Origin: CAZYWA01 sp964650975 [NCBI: uncultured bacterium]
GTDB taxonomy: Bacteria > JADJOY01
Length of the DNA stretch: 15,273 nt
Assembly (NCBI GenBank): GCA_964650975.1
Contig: CAZYWA010000154.1
Location: forward strand, 1 to 15,273
Direction of reading: 5' to 3'
Part shown: in pieces, positions 1 to 7,610 of the stretch
How positions within the stretch are numbered: the first letter of the stretch is position 1
Layout: every line of letters starts with the position of its first letter
Notes under the pieces: generated by a model
The model's input: only the letters and a program-made list of their open reading frames with translations
What the model was told of the DNA's origin: nothing
Databases searched by the model: none
Translations under genes and position numbers: made by a program

Positions 1-1
1 C

Positions 2-421
2 ATGGCGCTCTATTGCCTGCGCGATCTGCCCGCCGGTGTATACGAGGGCCAGGTGGCCGCGCGGGTGCTCGAGGCTCTCACCGACCCGGCGCCGGAGGTG
101 CGTCTCGCGGGGCTCTCGGCGGCCGCCCGCATCGGTGGCGACTCGCCGGCACTGCTCACCGCGATGGTCGGTGTCCTCGAAGGCGACGGTCGTCCGGGAG
201 TGCGGCGCGCCGCTGCGGCGGCGCTCTCGAAACGTGGCAAGGACGGACGGCCGCGGGGTGCCTTCGACACCGCGCGCGGTGCGCTGGAACGCGCCGCACG
301 CGACCCCGATCCGCATCTGCGCAAGGCAGCTCAGGGCGGGCTGGCCTTGCTCGCGCTACATCCTCGCCCCGAACCGGCGCCGAGCGCGCGTCATCCGCGC
401 CGTGGAGAGAGCGACCGGTAG
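2..421 (+). CDS. HEAT-repeat protein, C-terminal part (5'-partial)
   Basis: The frame is open to the left window edge, so the ATG at 2 is probably internal and this is the C-terminal end of a longer protein; the stop is TAG at 419-421. Three helical repeats of the HEAT / PBS-lyase type are visible: one around residues 24-46 (LTDPAPEVRLAGLSAAARIG), one around 57-79 (EGDGRPGVRRAAAAALSKRG) and one around 98-118 (ARDPDPHLRKAAQGGLALLA). Each has the usual D/P-x-x-V/L-R-x-A-A pattern. Such repeats form protein-interaction solenoids, and no catalytic domain is visible. The last 31 bp overlap the 3' end of the convergent hemerythrin-like gene. The specific function is unknown. Confidence 0.75.
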   Translation: MALYCLRDLPAGVYEGQVAARVLEALTDPAPEVRLAGLSAAARIGGDSPALLTAMVGVLEGDGRPGVRRAAAAALSKRGKDGRPRGAFDTARGALERAARDPDPHLRKAAQGGLALLALHPRPEPAPSARHPRRGESDR

Positions 422-897
422 GGGCTCGTGAGTCGCCCCGGCGAGCGCGGGTGCAGGGTGCGCGTGGGAGGGTCGGATCGCGGCGCCTTGCCCACCGATC
501 CGCTCCTCGGCCCGTCGTGGTGCGTGTCGTGCCGCTGGATGTTCGCCGTGAGCCAGAGCCCCAGGAACTGGAAGATCGCCGGAGGCAGCGGCACCGGTGC
601 CAGGCGGCACGCCGACACGATCTCGGTCAGCTGCTGGTCGAGATCGCGGTGCAGCGCGCGACGCGCCTCGAGCCCCGGGTAGCCGATCGAGCGCATCCGG
701 GTCTCGTCCTGGGTGAACTGGCTGCGCGCCGCGCGCACCAGCTCGTCGAGCACTCCGTGCAGGCTGCCGCGGGGCGAGCCAGAGCGGTTCATCTCGTGCA
801 ACCGGTCGATCACCTCGACCAGGCGCCGATGCTCGTCGCTCATCGGCTGGGTGCCGAGATCCGACTGCCGACTCCAGGGTGCGTGAGGCGCGGGCAT
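391..897 (-). CDS. Bacteriohemerythrin-fold protein with a degraded diiron site
   Basis: The product is 168 aa when started at the ATG at 897. That start is preferred because a GGAAGG ribosome site (906-911) lies 8 nt upstream, and because it places Trp 15 residues before the first ligand His, as in bacteriohemerythrins. The fold signature is clear: DEHRRLVEVIDRLH, then LDELV, QFTQDE, GYPGL and FLGLWL. Against the canonical seven ligands (5 His, Glu, Asp), numbered from this start, His23, His83 and Asp124 are kept. The HFxxE position reads Q60-F-x-x-D64, the first His of HxxxH is Arg79, and the His of WLxxHIxxxD is Asn119. Oxygen binding by a normal diiron centre is therefore doubtful. The last 40 or so residues are a basic, Pro/Ser-rich tail of low complexity. 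The gene starts 22 bp after the sugar dehydrogenase and is probably the last gene of that operon. Alternative starts are 957 (inside the dehydrogenase gene) and 843 (too short). Confidence 0.8.
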   Translation of the reverse strand: MPAPHAPWSRQSDLGTQPMSDEHRRLVEVIDRLHEMNRSGSPRGSLHGVLDELVRAARSQFTQDETRMRSIGYPGLEARRALHRDLDQQLTEIVSACRLAPVPLPPAIFQFLGLWLTANIQRHDTHHDGPRSGSVGKAPRSDPPTRTLHPRSPGRLTSPYRSLSPRRG

Positions 898-905
898 GCG
901 AAGGA

Positions 906-911
906 CCTTCC
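906..911 (-). promoter_or_regulatory. Ribosome binding site of the hemerythrin-like gene
   Basis: On the minus strand this reads GGAAGG, 8 nt before the ATG at 897. It lies in the short gap after the dehydrogenase stop (920-922) and is the main reason for choosing 897 over the start at 957. Confidence 0.5.
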
Positions 912-919
912 GCAAAGCT

Positions 920-2461
920 CTACGGCAGTCGGGCGCCGAACTTGAGCCGCCGCCCAAGAGTGCGGCGGAAGAGGGCGATGGCGGCCACGAGCAGCATCAG
1001 GGGCGTCGCGATCGCCAGCGGGACGCTCGAAGCCGCGGCCACGCTGGAGCAGTCGGAGGTGTCGCACGGGTTGCCGATCCCGTCGCCGTCGGTGTCCTCC
1101 TGGCCGGGATTGTAGATATTCGGGCAGTTGTCGCAGGCGTCGCCCTGGCCGTCGCGATCGGTGTCCGCTTGGTCGGCGTTGGCGACGGTGGGGCAGTTGT
1201 CGCAGTTGTCGGCGCGGCCGTCGTGGTCGGTGTCGGCACCGCTGCAGGCCTCGTTGATCGAGTAGACCGAGCCGCCCGCGTCCTCGTGGTCGGCGACGTA
1301 GAGCTCGCCGCTCGCATCCTCGCCGAACGTGGAGATCGCGATGCCAGCGGCCAGCAGCGGTGAAAACGACCACGAGCCCGCGGCGCCCTGCTTCGCGCCC
1401 GCGATGACGCCGGAGCAGAAGTCTCCGAACACGTAGGTGCCGACCAGCGCCGGAATGCGCGTGCCGCGATACACGAAGCCGCCGGCCACGGCGCAGCCCT
1501 GGGTGTGGTCGTAGTCGAAGATGGGGTGGGTGTAGGCGGAGCTGCCGCACGGTGGGGTGCCGGCGGGGCATCCGTCGGTGCTGTAGCACGCCAAGCCCTC
1601 CTCGACCTTCCAGCCGTAGTTGCGGCCGCCCGGATCGCTGGCCAGCTCGCGGTCGACTTCCTCTCGATTGTCCTGGCCGACGTCACCGATGAAGAGGTCA
1701 CCGGTCACGCGATCGAAGGAGAATCTCCACGGGTTCCTGAGCCCGCTGGCCCACACCTCGTCGGGCGGGTCGCCGGCACCCACGAACGGGTTGCTGGGCG
1801 GAATGCCGTAATAGGGCGCCTGGTTGAGGTTCTGGTTCACGTCGAGGCGCAGCATCTTGCCGAGCAGCGTCGAGGGGTTCTGCGCGTTGCAGTTGGGATC
1901 GCCCGCCCCGCCGCCGTCGCCGACCCCGGCGTAGAGGTAGCCGTCTGGTCCGAATGCGAGGTTGCCGCCGTTGTGGTTGGTCTCGGGCTTCGGGACCACC
2001 AGCAACGTCTTCGCGGTGCTCGTCGAGACTTGGTCGGGACTCGAGCTCGAGGTCTGGTAACGCTCGATCACGACGGCGCCGTCGGCCGCGCGCGTGTAGT
2101 CCACGTAGAAGTAGCCATTGCTCGCGTAATTGGGGTGGAAGGCGAGACCGAGCAGGCCTTGCTCGTCGCCGAACACCACCTTGCTCTGGATGTCGAGGAA
2201 CGCCGTGCTGAGGATCTTGGTGCCGTTCCAGATCACGATCTTGCCGTGCTGCAGCACGATGAAGAGCCGGCTGTCGCCGGCGTTGGTGATGGCGGTGACG
2301 TCGGCCAGGTTGGTGGCGAGGGTGCTGAGCTGGATGCCGGGGCTCGCGGCGCTGGCGCGGCCCGCGATGAGCGCGCACACCAGCATCGCGAGCGCCGCAA
2401 CCGGCGCTCGCCGCGCGAAGTCGTACGAAAGGTGAGATCGGGTCGACGGAATTCGAGGCAT
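920..2461 (-). CDS. Secreted PQQ-type sugar dehydrogenase (GSDH family) with thrombospondin-3 repeats and C-terminal membrane anchor
   Basis: The product is 513 aa. Residues 1-39 form a signal peptide (Arg pair, hydrophobic stretch, cut near ASA-AS). Residues 45-405 are a soluble-glucose-dehydrogenase/HHIP-like six-bladed propeller, with [11 protein letters not shown] (103-112), [15 protein letters not shown] (163-177; His163 is the likely catalytic His), [11 protein letters not shown] (240-250), GDVGQ (259-263) and NYGW (281-284). Family members oxidise aldoses or related substrates with PQQ and calcium in the periplasm or outside the cell. Residues 409-468 hold calcium-binding thrombospondin type-3 repeats ([42 protein letters not shown]). 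A single Cys (471), a transmembrane segment (about 478-498) and an Arg cluster (RR...GRR) follow, resembling a C-terminal surface-sorting tail. Stop is TAG. The open frame continues upstream to 3457, but that part is antisense to the phosphatase; the signal peptide fixes the start near 2461. The exact sugar is unknown. Confidence 0.88.
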   Translation of the reverse strand: MPRIPSTRSHLSYDFARRAPVAALAMLVCALIAGRASAASPGIQLSTLATNLADVTAITNAGDSRLFIVLQHGKIVIWNGTKILSTAFLDIQSKVVFGDEQGLLGLAFHPNYASNGYFYVDYTRAADGAVVIERYQTSSSSPDQVSTSTAKTLLVVPKPETNHNGGNLAFGPDGYLYAGVGDGGGAGDPNCNAQNPSTLLGKMLRLDVNQNLNQAPYYGIPPSNPFVGAGDPPDEVWASGLRNPWRFSFDRVTGDLFIGDVGQDNREEVDRELASDPGGRNYGWKVEEGLACYSTDGCPAGTPPCGSSAYTHPIFDYDHTQGCAVAGGFVYRGTRIPALVGTYVFGDFCSGVIAGAKQGAAGSWSFSPLLAAGIAISTFGEDASGELYVADHEDAGGSVYSINEACSGADTDHDGRADNCDNCPTVANADQADTDRDGQGDACDNCPNIYNPGQEDTDGDGIGNPCDTSDCSSVAAASSVPLAIATPLMLLVAAIALFRRTLGRRLKFGARLP

Positions 2462-2489
2462 GGACGCCTGCGTTCGCAAGAAACGCCAG

Positions 2490-2502
2490 CGACACAGTGT
2501 CG
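2490..2502. repeat. 13-bp palindrome upstream of the dehydrogenase
   Basis: CGACAC-A-GTGTCG is a perfect 6-bp dyad with a 1-nt centre, located 28 bp upstream of the dehydrogenase start in the 125-bp gap after the phosphatase. It could be an operator or chance. No convincing -35/-10 pair is visible nearby. Confidence 0.3.
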
Positions 2503-2586
2503 AGTCCCGCGGGCCACCCCACAAGTGGCGCGGAGACGCCATCGTCGGGCGACAAGCGGCCCGCGCCGGGGCCGATCTGGGCCTCG

Positions 2587-3987
2587 TCAATCGGCGGGCA
2601 GATCGAAGGCGGCGGGCGCGGCGTCGAGCGGATCGACGACCAGGTGCAGCCGCGCCGCGCCGCTCCGGTCGAGGGTGAGGCGCGCATGGCCGCGCCCGGC
2701 GTGACGGTAGAGCACCGCCGCGCCGTCGCAGATGGGATCGACGTTGGCGGTCGAGCCCGAGATCAGCTGGTAGAGCTTGCCCTCTCCGCCCACGATTTCC
2801 CTCAGGTCTTGGCTGCGCCCCAGATCCATCACCGAGAGCGAGTGGTCGTGACCGGCCGCGTAGAGATGCACCCCGTGACGGACCAGTATCTCGGCCATGC
2901 GGCGCCGATAGGCGAAGTAGCCGGCCGCCTGCACGTCTTGCTCGTTGAACCAGCCGCTCGCATACCAGCCCAGCACGGTGAGCTGCGCCACGACCGGCAG
3001 CGCCAGCGCATAGTCGAACGATCGCGTGTACTGTGGCCAGCCGGGGCCGAACGCGAGCCGTCCCGGCTGCAGCGGCCGGTGGCGGCCGTAGCTCTCGAGC
3101 GGATGGTGCGCGATCGCCACCGCGACGTCCCCGGCCGCGCGCGCGGCGGCCAGCAGTGCGTCGAGCGCTCGCCACTGGATCGCCGCCGCGGCGTCCTCGT
3201 GATGGTGCTCGAGCCCGATCAGCACCTGGCTGTCGACGGCGATGAGCGCCAGTCCTGGCGGCGATTGGGCGACGCGCTGCGGACGCGTGAGGCAGGCCCA
3301 CGCGCGTATCCCCTCGCTCGACGAGCCGTCGGCGCCCGGGCCCGCGCCGGGCACGGCGGCGTGGCGGATCGCGCGCAGCCGCTCGAGATCGAGCTGCTCC
3401 GCCACGGGACAGTCGGCGTCGGACGACGGATCGAGGTGGGCCGGCGCGTAATGCCACTCGGGCCGGTCGAGCGGCACGAGCATCTCGTTCTCGATCGCGC
3501 CGTAGCTCTCGAGCGATGTTTGCCAGGTCTGACCGAATCCGGCGTCGTGATCGTGGTTCCCGGGGATCACCACCAGCGGCAGCGGCGGTCCCGTTTCGCC
3601 GCTCGCTGGCGCTGGCCCGCGCAGGTCGAGCGCCGAGAGGATCGGCTCGAGCTGCCGTCTGGTCTCGGCGCGATCGGCCGAGGCGCCGCGCTCGTAGATG
3701 TTGTCGCCGAGCTCGACCGCGATGGTGCCGTCCGGCTCGTGCGCCACGCTAGCGCGAATCGCCGCGCCGACTCGCGCGAGCTCCGGGTGTGGCGCCCCGA
3801 AATCGCCGAACAAGAAGACCGCCGGCGTGCGCGACGCGCGCGAGACCGCCTCGATGCCCGCGTCCGCGGAGCCGGCGACCGTCGTTCGCTCGGGCGCGGC
3901 GGCCTGACCGCTCGCCACTGCCCACGCCGCGATGCCGGCGGCGAGCGCCGCGCCGCCGGCGGTCAGCCAGCGCGCGTGACGACCCAC
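2587..3987 (-). CDS. Purple / tartrate-resistant-type acid phosphatase (calcineurin-like metallophosphoesterase), exported
   Basis: The product is 466 aa from the GTG at 3987. The metal-binding motif set is complete and matches the purple acid phosphatase type: GDFG (61-64, like GDWG), GDNIY (94-98, where Tyr98 matches the iron-ligand Tyr of this family), GNHDHD (143-148), AHHP (293-296) and GHDH (379-382). Such enzymes hydrolyse phosphomonoesters at a dinuclear Fe-metal centre outside the cytoplasm. An N-terminal hydrophobic stretch (about 7-27) would serve as signal peptide or anchor. A long insertion between the second and third core blocks (about 155-245) is unassigned. GTG 3987 overlaps the kinase end by 25 bp. 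The in-frame ATG at 4068 is also open, but it would add a Gly-rich stretch lying wholly antisense-free inside the kinase frame and push the hydrophobic segment inward. The kinase-phosphatase adjacency is probably not a reversible-phosphorylation pair, because this enzyme acts outside. Confidence 0.85.
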   Translation of the reverse strand: MGRHARWLTAGGAALAAGIAAWAVASGQAAAPERTTVAGSADAGIEAVSRASRTPAVFLFGDFGAPHPELARVGAAIRASVAHEPDGTIAVELGDNIYERGASADRAETRRQLEPILSALDLRGPAPASGETGPPLPLVVIPGNHDHDAGFGQTWQTSLESYGAIENEMLVPLDRPEWHYAPAHLDPSSDADCPVAEQLDLERLRAIRHAAVPGAGPGADGSSSEGIRAWACLTRPQRVAQSPPGLALIAVDSQVLIGLEHHHEDAAAAIQWRALDALLAAARAAGDVAVAIAHHPLESYGRHRPLQPGRLAFGPGWPQYTRSFDYALALPVVAQLTVLGWYASGWFNEQDVQAAGYFAYRRRMAEILVRHGVHLYAAGHDHSLSVMDLGRSQDLREIVGGEGKLYQLISGSTANVDPICDGAAVLYRHAGRGHARLTLDRSGAARLHLVVDPLDAAPAAFDLPAD

Positions 3988-5075
3988 ACCACCGCCGTGA
4001 TTCCCGCGACCACCCCGATCAGCACCGGCAGCCACCACCAGTTGCGCAGCGTTCGCCGCCACGCCCATCCCGGCGCGACTTCCGGGGGAAGATGCACCGC
4101 GGCGCGTTCGAGGTCGCGCAGCAGGTGGCGTGCGTCGACGTGCCGCTGCTTGGAGTCGGGCGAGAGCGCCTGGACCACGATCTTCTCGAGCGCCTTGCGC
4201 AGCGCGGGCGGTGAGGCCCCGCCGCCCGGCGCCGGCATCGCGCGCGTGGTGCGGCGCACGGTGCCGGTGGTCTCGCTCGGCCCGCGGTTGCCGGGCAGAG
4301 ACCCCGTGAGCAGCTGATACATCACCACACCGAGCGAGTACACGTCGGCGCGGGTGCCGAGCGGCTCGCCGGTGGCTTGCTCCGGTGCCGCGTACTCGAC
4401 GGTACCGAGCCCGTCGCGGCTCTCCACGGCTTCACGCGTTTCCGGATGGATCGCGATTCCGAAGTCGAGCAACACCGTGCGCTCGGAACGGCCGTCGCCG
4501 GTGGGCGGAACGACGAAGATGTTGTCGGGCTTGAGGTCGCGGTGAACCCAGCCGCGGCGGTGCGTCTCGCCGACCGCACCGGCCACCTGCATCATCAGCG
4601 CAAGCACCCGCTCGGCCGAGAGCGCGCCCACCTGGCGGATCAGCTCGGAGAGCAGCTTCCCCTCGAGGAGCTCCATTGCGATGTAGGGCATTCCGTTGGG
4701 GAAGAGCCCGAAATCGAACACATCCACGACGTTCGGGTGACGGATGTCCTTGGCGGTTCGGCCCTCGGCCAGGAAGCGCTGCTCGGCGGTGTGCTCGCCG
4801 ATTCCCTCGGCACCGAGCAGCTTGAGCGCCACCTCGCGCTCGCCGCGCAGGTCGAACGCCCGCCACACTCGCGCCATGCCGCCCACGCCGAGCAGGCTTT
4901 CCAGCCGGTACCGATCGCCGTACACGTCGCCGGGCCGCGGCTCGATCAGCTTCTCCGGGTCGGAGAGCCACTCACCGCATTGCGAGCAGCGCGCCGCGGG
5001 CGCGGGGATCGGCGCCGAGCAAGCGGGGCACACGGCGGCGGGCGCGGGCGCGTTGGCAACGGTCGAGTCATCCAT
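3963..5075 (-). CDS. Hanks-type Ser/Thr protein kinase, N-terminal zinc ribbon, C-terminal membrane anchor
   Basis: The product is 370 aa from the ATG at 5075. An N-terminal zinc ribbon CPAC...CSQC (Cys16, 19, 30, 33) precedes a complete kinase domain. That domain has a glycine loop GVGGMARV (63-70), VALK (Lys85), an alpha-C Glu (Glu104), HRDLKPDN (178-185, catalytic Asp180), DFG (204-206), an APE (230-232) and SLGVVMYQLLTG (247-258). One transmembrane helix (about 346-367) sits at the extreme C-terminus and leaves almost nothing outside the cell, so this kinase has no extracellular sensor of its own. It heads the operon with the exported phosphatase. The upstream in-frame ATG at 5177 lies inside the MFS gene and its extension is not kinase-like. 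All catalytic residues are intact, so activity is expected; the target is unknown. Confidence 0.92.
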   Translation of the reverse strand: MDDSTVANAPAPAAVCPACSAPIPAPAARCSQCGEWLSDPEKLIEPRPGDVYGDRYRLESLLGVGGMARVWRAFDLRGEREVALKLLGAEGIGEHTAEQRFLAEGRTAKDIRHPNVVDVFDFGLFPNGMPYIAMELLEGKLLSELIRQVGALSAERVLALMMQVAGAVGETHRRGWVHRDLKPDNIFVVPPTGDGRSERTVLLDFGIAIHPETREAVESRDGLGTVEYAAPEQATGEPLGTRADVYSLGVVMYQLLTGSLPGNRGPSETTGTVRRTTRAMPAPGGGASPPALRKALEKIVVQALSPDSKQRHVDARHLLRDLERAAVHLPPEVAPGWAWRRTLRNWWWLPVLIGVVAGITAVVWVVTRAG

Positions 5076-5151
5076 CGGGCGGGCGATTGTAGGCGAAATC
5101 ACGTCGATTCGGCGCCTCTTTCTCAAGACTTGACCGCGCTGAGCGAATCCC
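5076..5151. promoter_or_regulatory. Divergent intergenic region between kinase and MFS genes
   Basis: Only 76 bp separate the two divergent starts, so both promoters must fit here or overlap the genes. On the minus strand TACAAT (5086-5091) is a good -10-like hexamer, but it lies only 10 nt before the kinase ATG. No ribosome site is seen there, which would fit a nearly leaderless kinase message. No clear -35 match was found at the right distance. Confidence 0.35.
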
Positions 5152-6408
5152 GTGCCCACCGAGCTCGAACCGATCACCGACCCACTCGAGGTCCCCGCGT
5201 TCCGGCGATTGCTCGCGGGGCGCGTGCTGGGTGTCCTGGGCCGGCAGATCCTGTCGGTGTCGGTCGGCTGGCAGGTCTACGATCGCACCCAGTCGGCCTG
5301 GGCGCTGGGGTTGATCGGCCTGGTGCAGGTGATTCCGGTGGTGGCGCTGGTCATCCCGGCGGGAGTGGTGGTGGATCGCTTCGACCGGCGCTGGGTGGCG
5401 GTGCTCACCCAGCTCGCGCTCGCCGCGTGCGGAGTGGCGATGCTCGAGATCACCCGCGTCGGCGCGCCGATCGGCTGGATCTTTCCGGTGCTGCTCTGCT
5501 GCGGTGCCGTCACCGCGTTCAGCGCGCCGGCGATCTCGTCGATCACCCCCAACCTGGTTCCGCCGTCGGCGTTCGTGCGTGCCAATGCGTGGAACGCGAC
5601 CACCTTCGAGCTCGCGGCGATCGCGGGCCCGGCCGCCGCCGGTGCCTTGCTCGCGTGGTCGGGGCCGGTGCTCGCGTATGGCTGCGTGAGCGTGTTCGCG
5701 CTGTCCTTCGCACTCGCGCTCGCCGGCTTGCCGCCGGTGCGGGTGCGCGCCGGCCACCAGGCCGCGGCCGACCGTGCCCAGGAGCTGCGCGCCGGGCTGC
5801 GCTTCGTGCTGACCTCGCGCTTTTTGCTGCCGGCGATCACGCTCGATCTCTTCGCCGTGCTCTTCGGCGGCGTGGTGGCACTGCTGCCGATGTTCGCGCG
5901 CGACCTGCTGCACGTGGGACCTACGGGGCTGGGCTGGATGCGCGCGGCGCCGTCCCTGGGCGCGGTCACCATGGCGCTCGTCACCACCCGCATGCCGCCG
6001 TTTCAGCGTCCCGGGCGCGCGTTGATGCTCGCGGTGCTGGGCTTCGGCGCGGCTACCATCGGATTCGCGCTGTCGCGATCGTTCGCGTGGGCGCTGGTCT
6101 TTCTGTGCCTGACGGGACTCTTCGACAACGTGAGCGTGGTGATCCGCCAGACGTTGGTGCAGGTGGTGACGCCCGATGCGTTGCGCGGCCGCGTGTCGGC
6201 GGTGCACTTCGTGTTCATCGGGCTCTCGAACGAGCTCGGTGCCTTCGAGTCGGGAGTCACGGCGGCGCTCCTCGGACCGGTGGGATCGGCGCTCCTCGGT
6301 GGCGGAATGACGTTCGTGGTGGTGGCCTGGGTGCTCAAGCGCTGGCCCGAGCTGTGGACGGTGGGACCGCTCGCGCACCTCCTGCCCAGCGAGCCCGACG
6401 TGGTTTGA
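5152..6408 (+). CDS. MFS transporter, enterobactin-exporter-like (MFS_3)
   Basis: The product is 418 aa starting at GTG 5152, the first start after the divergent gap. It is highly hydrophobic with about 12 predicted transmembrane helices. The loop between helices 2 and 3 carries the MFS motif A, GVVVDRFDRR (71-80). The N-terminal FRRLLAGRVLGVLGRQ, the SAPAISSITPNLVP block after helix 4 and the late VTPDALRGRVSAVHF block are typical of the MFS_3 / EntS-like exporter group, which pumps out siderophores or drugs. No siderophore biosynthesis gene is in view, so the substrate is not assigned. The next gene follows after 69 bp in the same direction and may be co-transcribed. Confidence 0.85.
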   Translation: MPTELEPITDPLEVPAFRRLLAGRVLGVLGRQILSVSVGWQVYDRTQSAWALGLIGLVQVIPVVALVIPAGVVVDRFDRRWVAVLTQLALAACGVAMLEITRVGAPIGWIFPVLLCCGAVTAFSAPAISSITPNLVPPSAFVRANAWNATTFELAAIAGPAAAGALLAWSGPVLAYGCVSVFALSFALALAGLPPVRVRAGHQAAADRAQELRAGLRFVLTSRFLLPAITLDLFAVLFGGVVALLPMFARDLLHVGPTGLGWMRAAPSLGAVTMALVTTRMPPFQRPGRALMLAVLGFGAATIGFALSRSFAWALVFLCLTGLFDNVSVVIRQTLVQVVTPDALRGRVSAVHFVFIGLSNELGAFESGVTAALLGPVGSALLGGGMTFVVVAWVLKRWPELWTVGPLAHLLPSEPDVV

Positions 6409-6463
6409 GGTCTCGGCCTGGCATAGGATGAGGCCAATCCGACCGACCCGCTCGCGCGCCTCC

Positions 6464-6468
6464 AGGAG
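6464..6468 (+). promoter_or_regulatory. Ribosome binding site of the DUF1326 gene
   Basis: AGGAG sits 9 nt before the ATG at 6478. This is a strong site that fixes the start of the DUF1326 gene. Confidence 0.6.
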
Positions 6469-6477
6469 TTCGAAGCT

Positions 6478-7110
6478 ATGGCGAAATCGAAGCCCAAAAA
6501 GCCCAGGGTGAAGTGGTCGCTCGACGCGGACTACGTCCAGGCGTGCAACTGCAACGCGGGCTGTCCTTGCGAGTTCCAGGCTCCTCCCAACCTCGGTTAC
6601 TGCGAGGGTCTCGGTGCCTGGAAGATTCGCGACGGACGCTACGGCGCCCTGCGTCTCGACGGGCTCGCGTTCGGCTTTGCCGCGCACTGGCCCAAGGCGA
6701 TCCACGAAGGAGGCGGCACGATGGTGGCCTACTTCGACGAGCGCGCCGATCCCAAGCAGCGCACGGCGCTGGTCGAGATCGTGAGCGGCGCCGCGGGTGG
6801 GCTGCCGTTCGAGATCCTGGCCCAGACCATGTCGAAGTCTCTCGAGCCGCGCTTCTTGCCGATCACCTTCACCGGCAAGGGACGCGAGCGCAGCGTGCGT
6901 TTCGGCGACGAGCTGGTGGTCGAGACCAAACCGGTCGTGAATCCCGTGAACGGCGCTCCCGAATCCTTGAAGATCGACCACGCGACCGGCTTCGTGTTCC
7001 AAAAGGCCGACGTGGTCCTGGCGCCCTCGATGCGCGTCCAGTCGGGCGAGCTGTCGTTCGCCTGGCCCGGCAAGGGCGGCTTCGTGAGCCGAGTGAAGTA
7101 CGGCAATTGA
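6478..7110 (+). CDS. DUF1326 family protein (Cys-rich, probably metal-binding)
   Basis: The product is 210 aa with a strong ribosome site. The N-terminal signature CNCNAGCPCEF (Cys23, 25, 29, 31) followed by Cys42 is the hallmark of DUF1326. The cluster suggests metal or thiol chemistry. No signal peptide or membrane segment is visible, so it is likely cytoplasmic. The family's biochemical role is not established to my knowledge. DUF1326 genes often stand next to DUF2182 membrane-protein genes, as here, which points to a shared task. The stop TGA (7108-7110) is also the first three bases of a copy of the interspersed element described below. After the Cys cluster the chain is a beta-rich domain with no catalytic motif I recognise. 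Confidence 0.85.
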   Translation: MAKSKPKKPRVKWSLDADYVQACNCNAGCPCEFQAPPNLGYCEGLGAWKIRDGRYGALRLDGLAFGFAAHWPKAIHEGGGTMVAYFDERADPKQRTALVEIVSGAAGGLPFEILAQTMSKSLEPRFLPITFTGKGRERSVRFGDELVVETKPVVNPVNGAPESLKIDHATGFVFQKADVVLAPSMRVQSGELSFAWPGKGGFVSRVKYGN

Positions 7111-7347
7111 GTCTCCCGGGGGGCTGTTCCGGCCCCCGCCCCGAACGTGTCCTCGAGGTCTTACGAAGACCCCGAACCCCAAGGGGTGCGATTTTTTCGG
7201 GGCCCCATCCCCAAGTCGGCTCGCTTCGCTCGCCGGGCGCCTCTCGGCGCCGGCGCGAGATCCGCGCGAGCAGTCGGTTCGGGGATGACCGCGAGTGGGA
7301 GCGTCCCCGAACCGACCGACACCGCGATTCCCTCACAAACTCTGAGA
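7108..7347 (+). repeat. Interspersed structured element, copy 1 (expanded form)
   Basis: This copy is about 240 bp, running from TGAGTCTCC to CTCACAAACTCTGAG. Shared landmarks with copies 2 and 3 are the G-run/C-run hairpin (GGGGGC 7119-7124 with GCCCCC 7132-7137), GGGGCCCCATCCCC (7199-7212), a GGTTCGGGG block, and CGATTCCCTCACA near the right end. Copy-specific parts are a repeated CCCCGAAC (7139-7146 and 7170-7177) and a hairpin GGTCTT-ACG-AAGACC (7157-7171). A CCCCGAA / TTCGGGG stem closes on 7196-7202, and there is a perfect 13-bp inverted repeat (7273-7285 with 7304-7316, loop 18 nt). GGCGCC-TCTC-GGCGCC forms a further hairpin. It starts on the DUF1326 stop codon. No protein frame is conserved among the copies. 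Confidence 0.8.
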
Positions 7348-7610
7348 GGGTGTAGACGAAAGAGTTTCAGCCGCTTGGATCAGCTGCATACGTGGCGGAA
7401 AATCTCTCGAGCATCTGTCCCTGGTCGTGGAGGGCTGCGGTCCCTCGCAGCCGCAGACGTCCACTTTGGTTCAGACGCTGCGGACGCGAGGGACCGCGTC
7501 CCTCCAAACGGCGGGCGATCGCCTCGGAGGAAGCGTTCCGGGCAATGATCCGATCTTGTCCACACCTTCTGAGCTCCGGCCTCGCGCTCTCCATGGTCAC
7601 GGGGTCTGGA
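7348..7610 (+). other. Structured non-coding leader before the DUF2182 gene
   Basis: No supported gene lies here. Two perfect 7-bp hairpins are present: GGCTGCG-GTCCCT-CGCAGCC (7433-7452, allowing one base of register) and GGACGCG-AGGGAC-CGCGTCC (7482-7501). Their six-base loops are exact reverse complements, and the larger 12-base blocks GCGGTCCCTCGC (7437-7448) and GCGAGGGACCGC (7486-7497) can also pair over long range. GTCCCT recurs at 7417-7422 and 7498-7503. A palindrome GGCGATCGCC lies at 7514-7523. The DUF2182 frame is open through part of this stretch, back to 7392, but that extension looks unlike the family and lies among the hairpins. Confidence 0.55.

Noticed and set aside
2462-3457. 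N-terminal extension of the dehydrogenase frame to 845 aa
   Set aside because: It is Arg/Ala-rich shadow of the phosphatase gene in another frame; the signal peptide at the 2461 start shows the true N-terminus.
3963-5075. Kinase and phosphatase as a reversible phosphorylation pair
   Set aside because: The phosphatase is of the exported purple-acid type, not a PP2C/PPP cytoplasmic protein phosphatase, so it would act on the other side of the membrane.
2497-6431. Two long plus-strand open frames (2497-4317 and 4377-6431)
   Set aside because: The first and the first half of the second are antisense to the phosphatase and kinase; the rest of the second is an out-of-frame reading of the MFS gene. 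No recognisable domain.
5068-7182. 704-aa minus-strand open frame opposite the MFS and DUF1326 genes
   Set aside because: Low-complexity Arg/His/Glu/Gln-rich translation with no domain; the opposite strand codes clear MFS and DUF1326 proteins. Open frames of this kind are expected at high GC.
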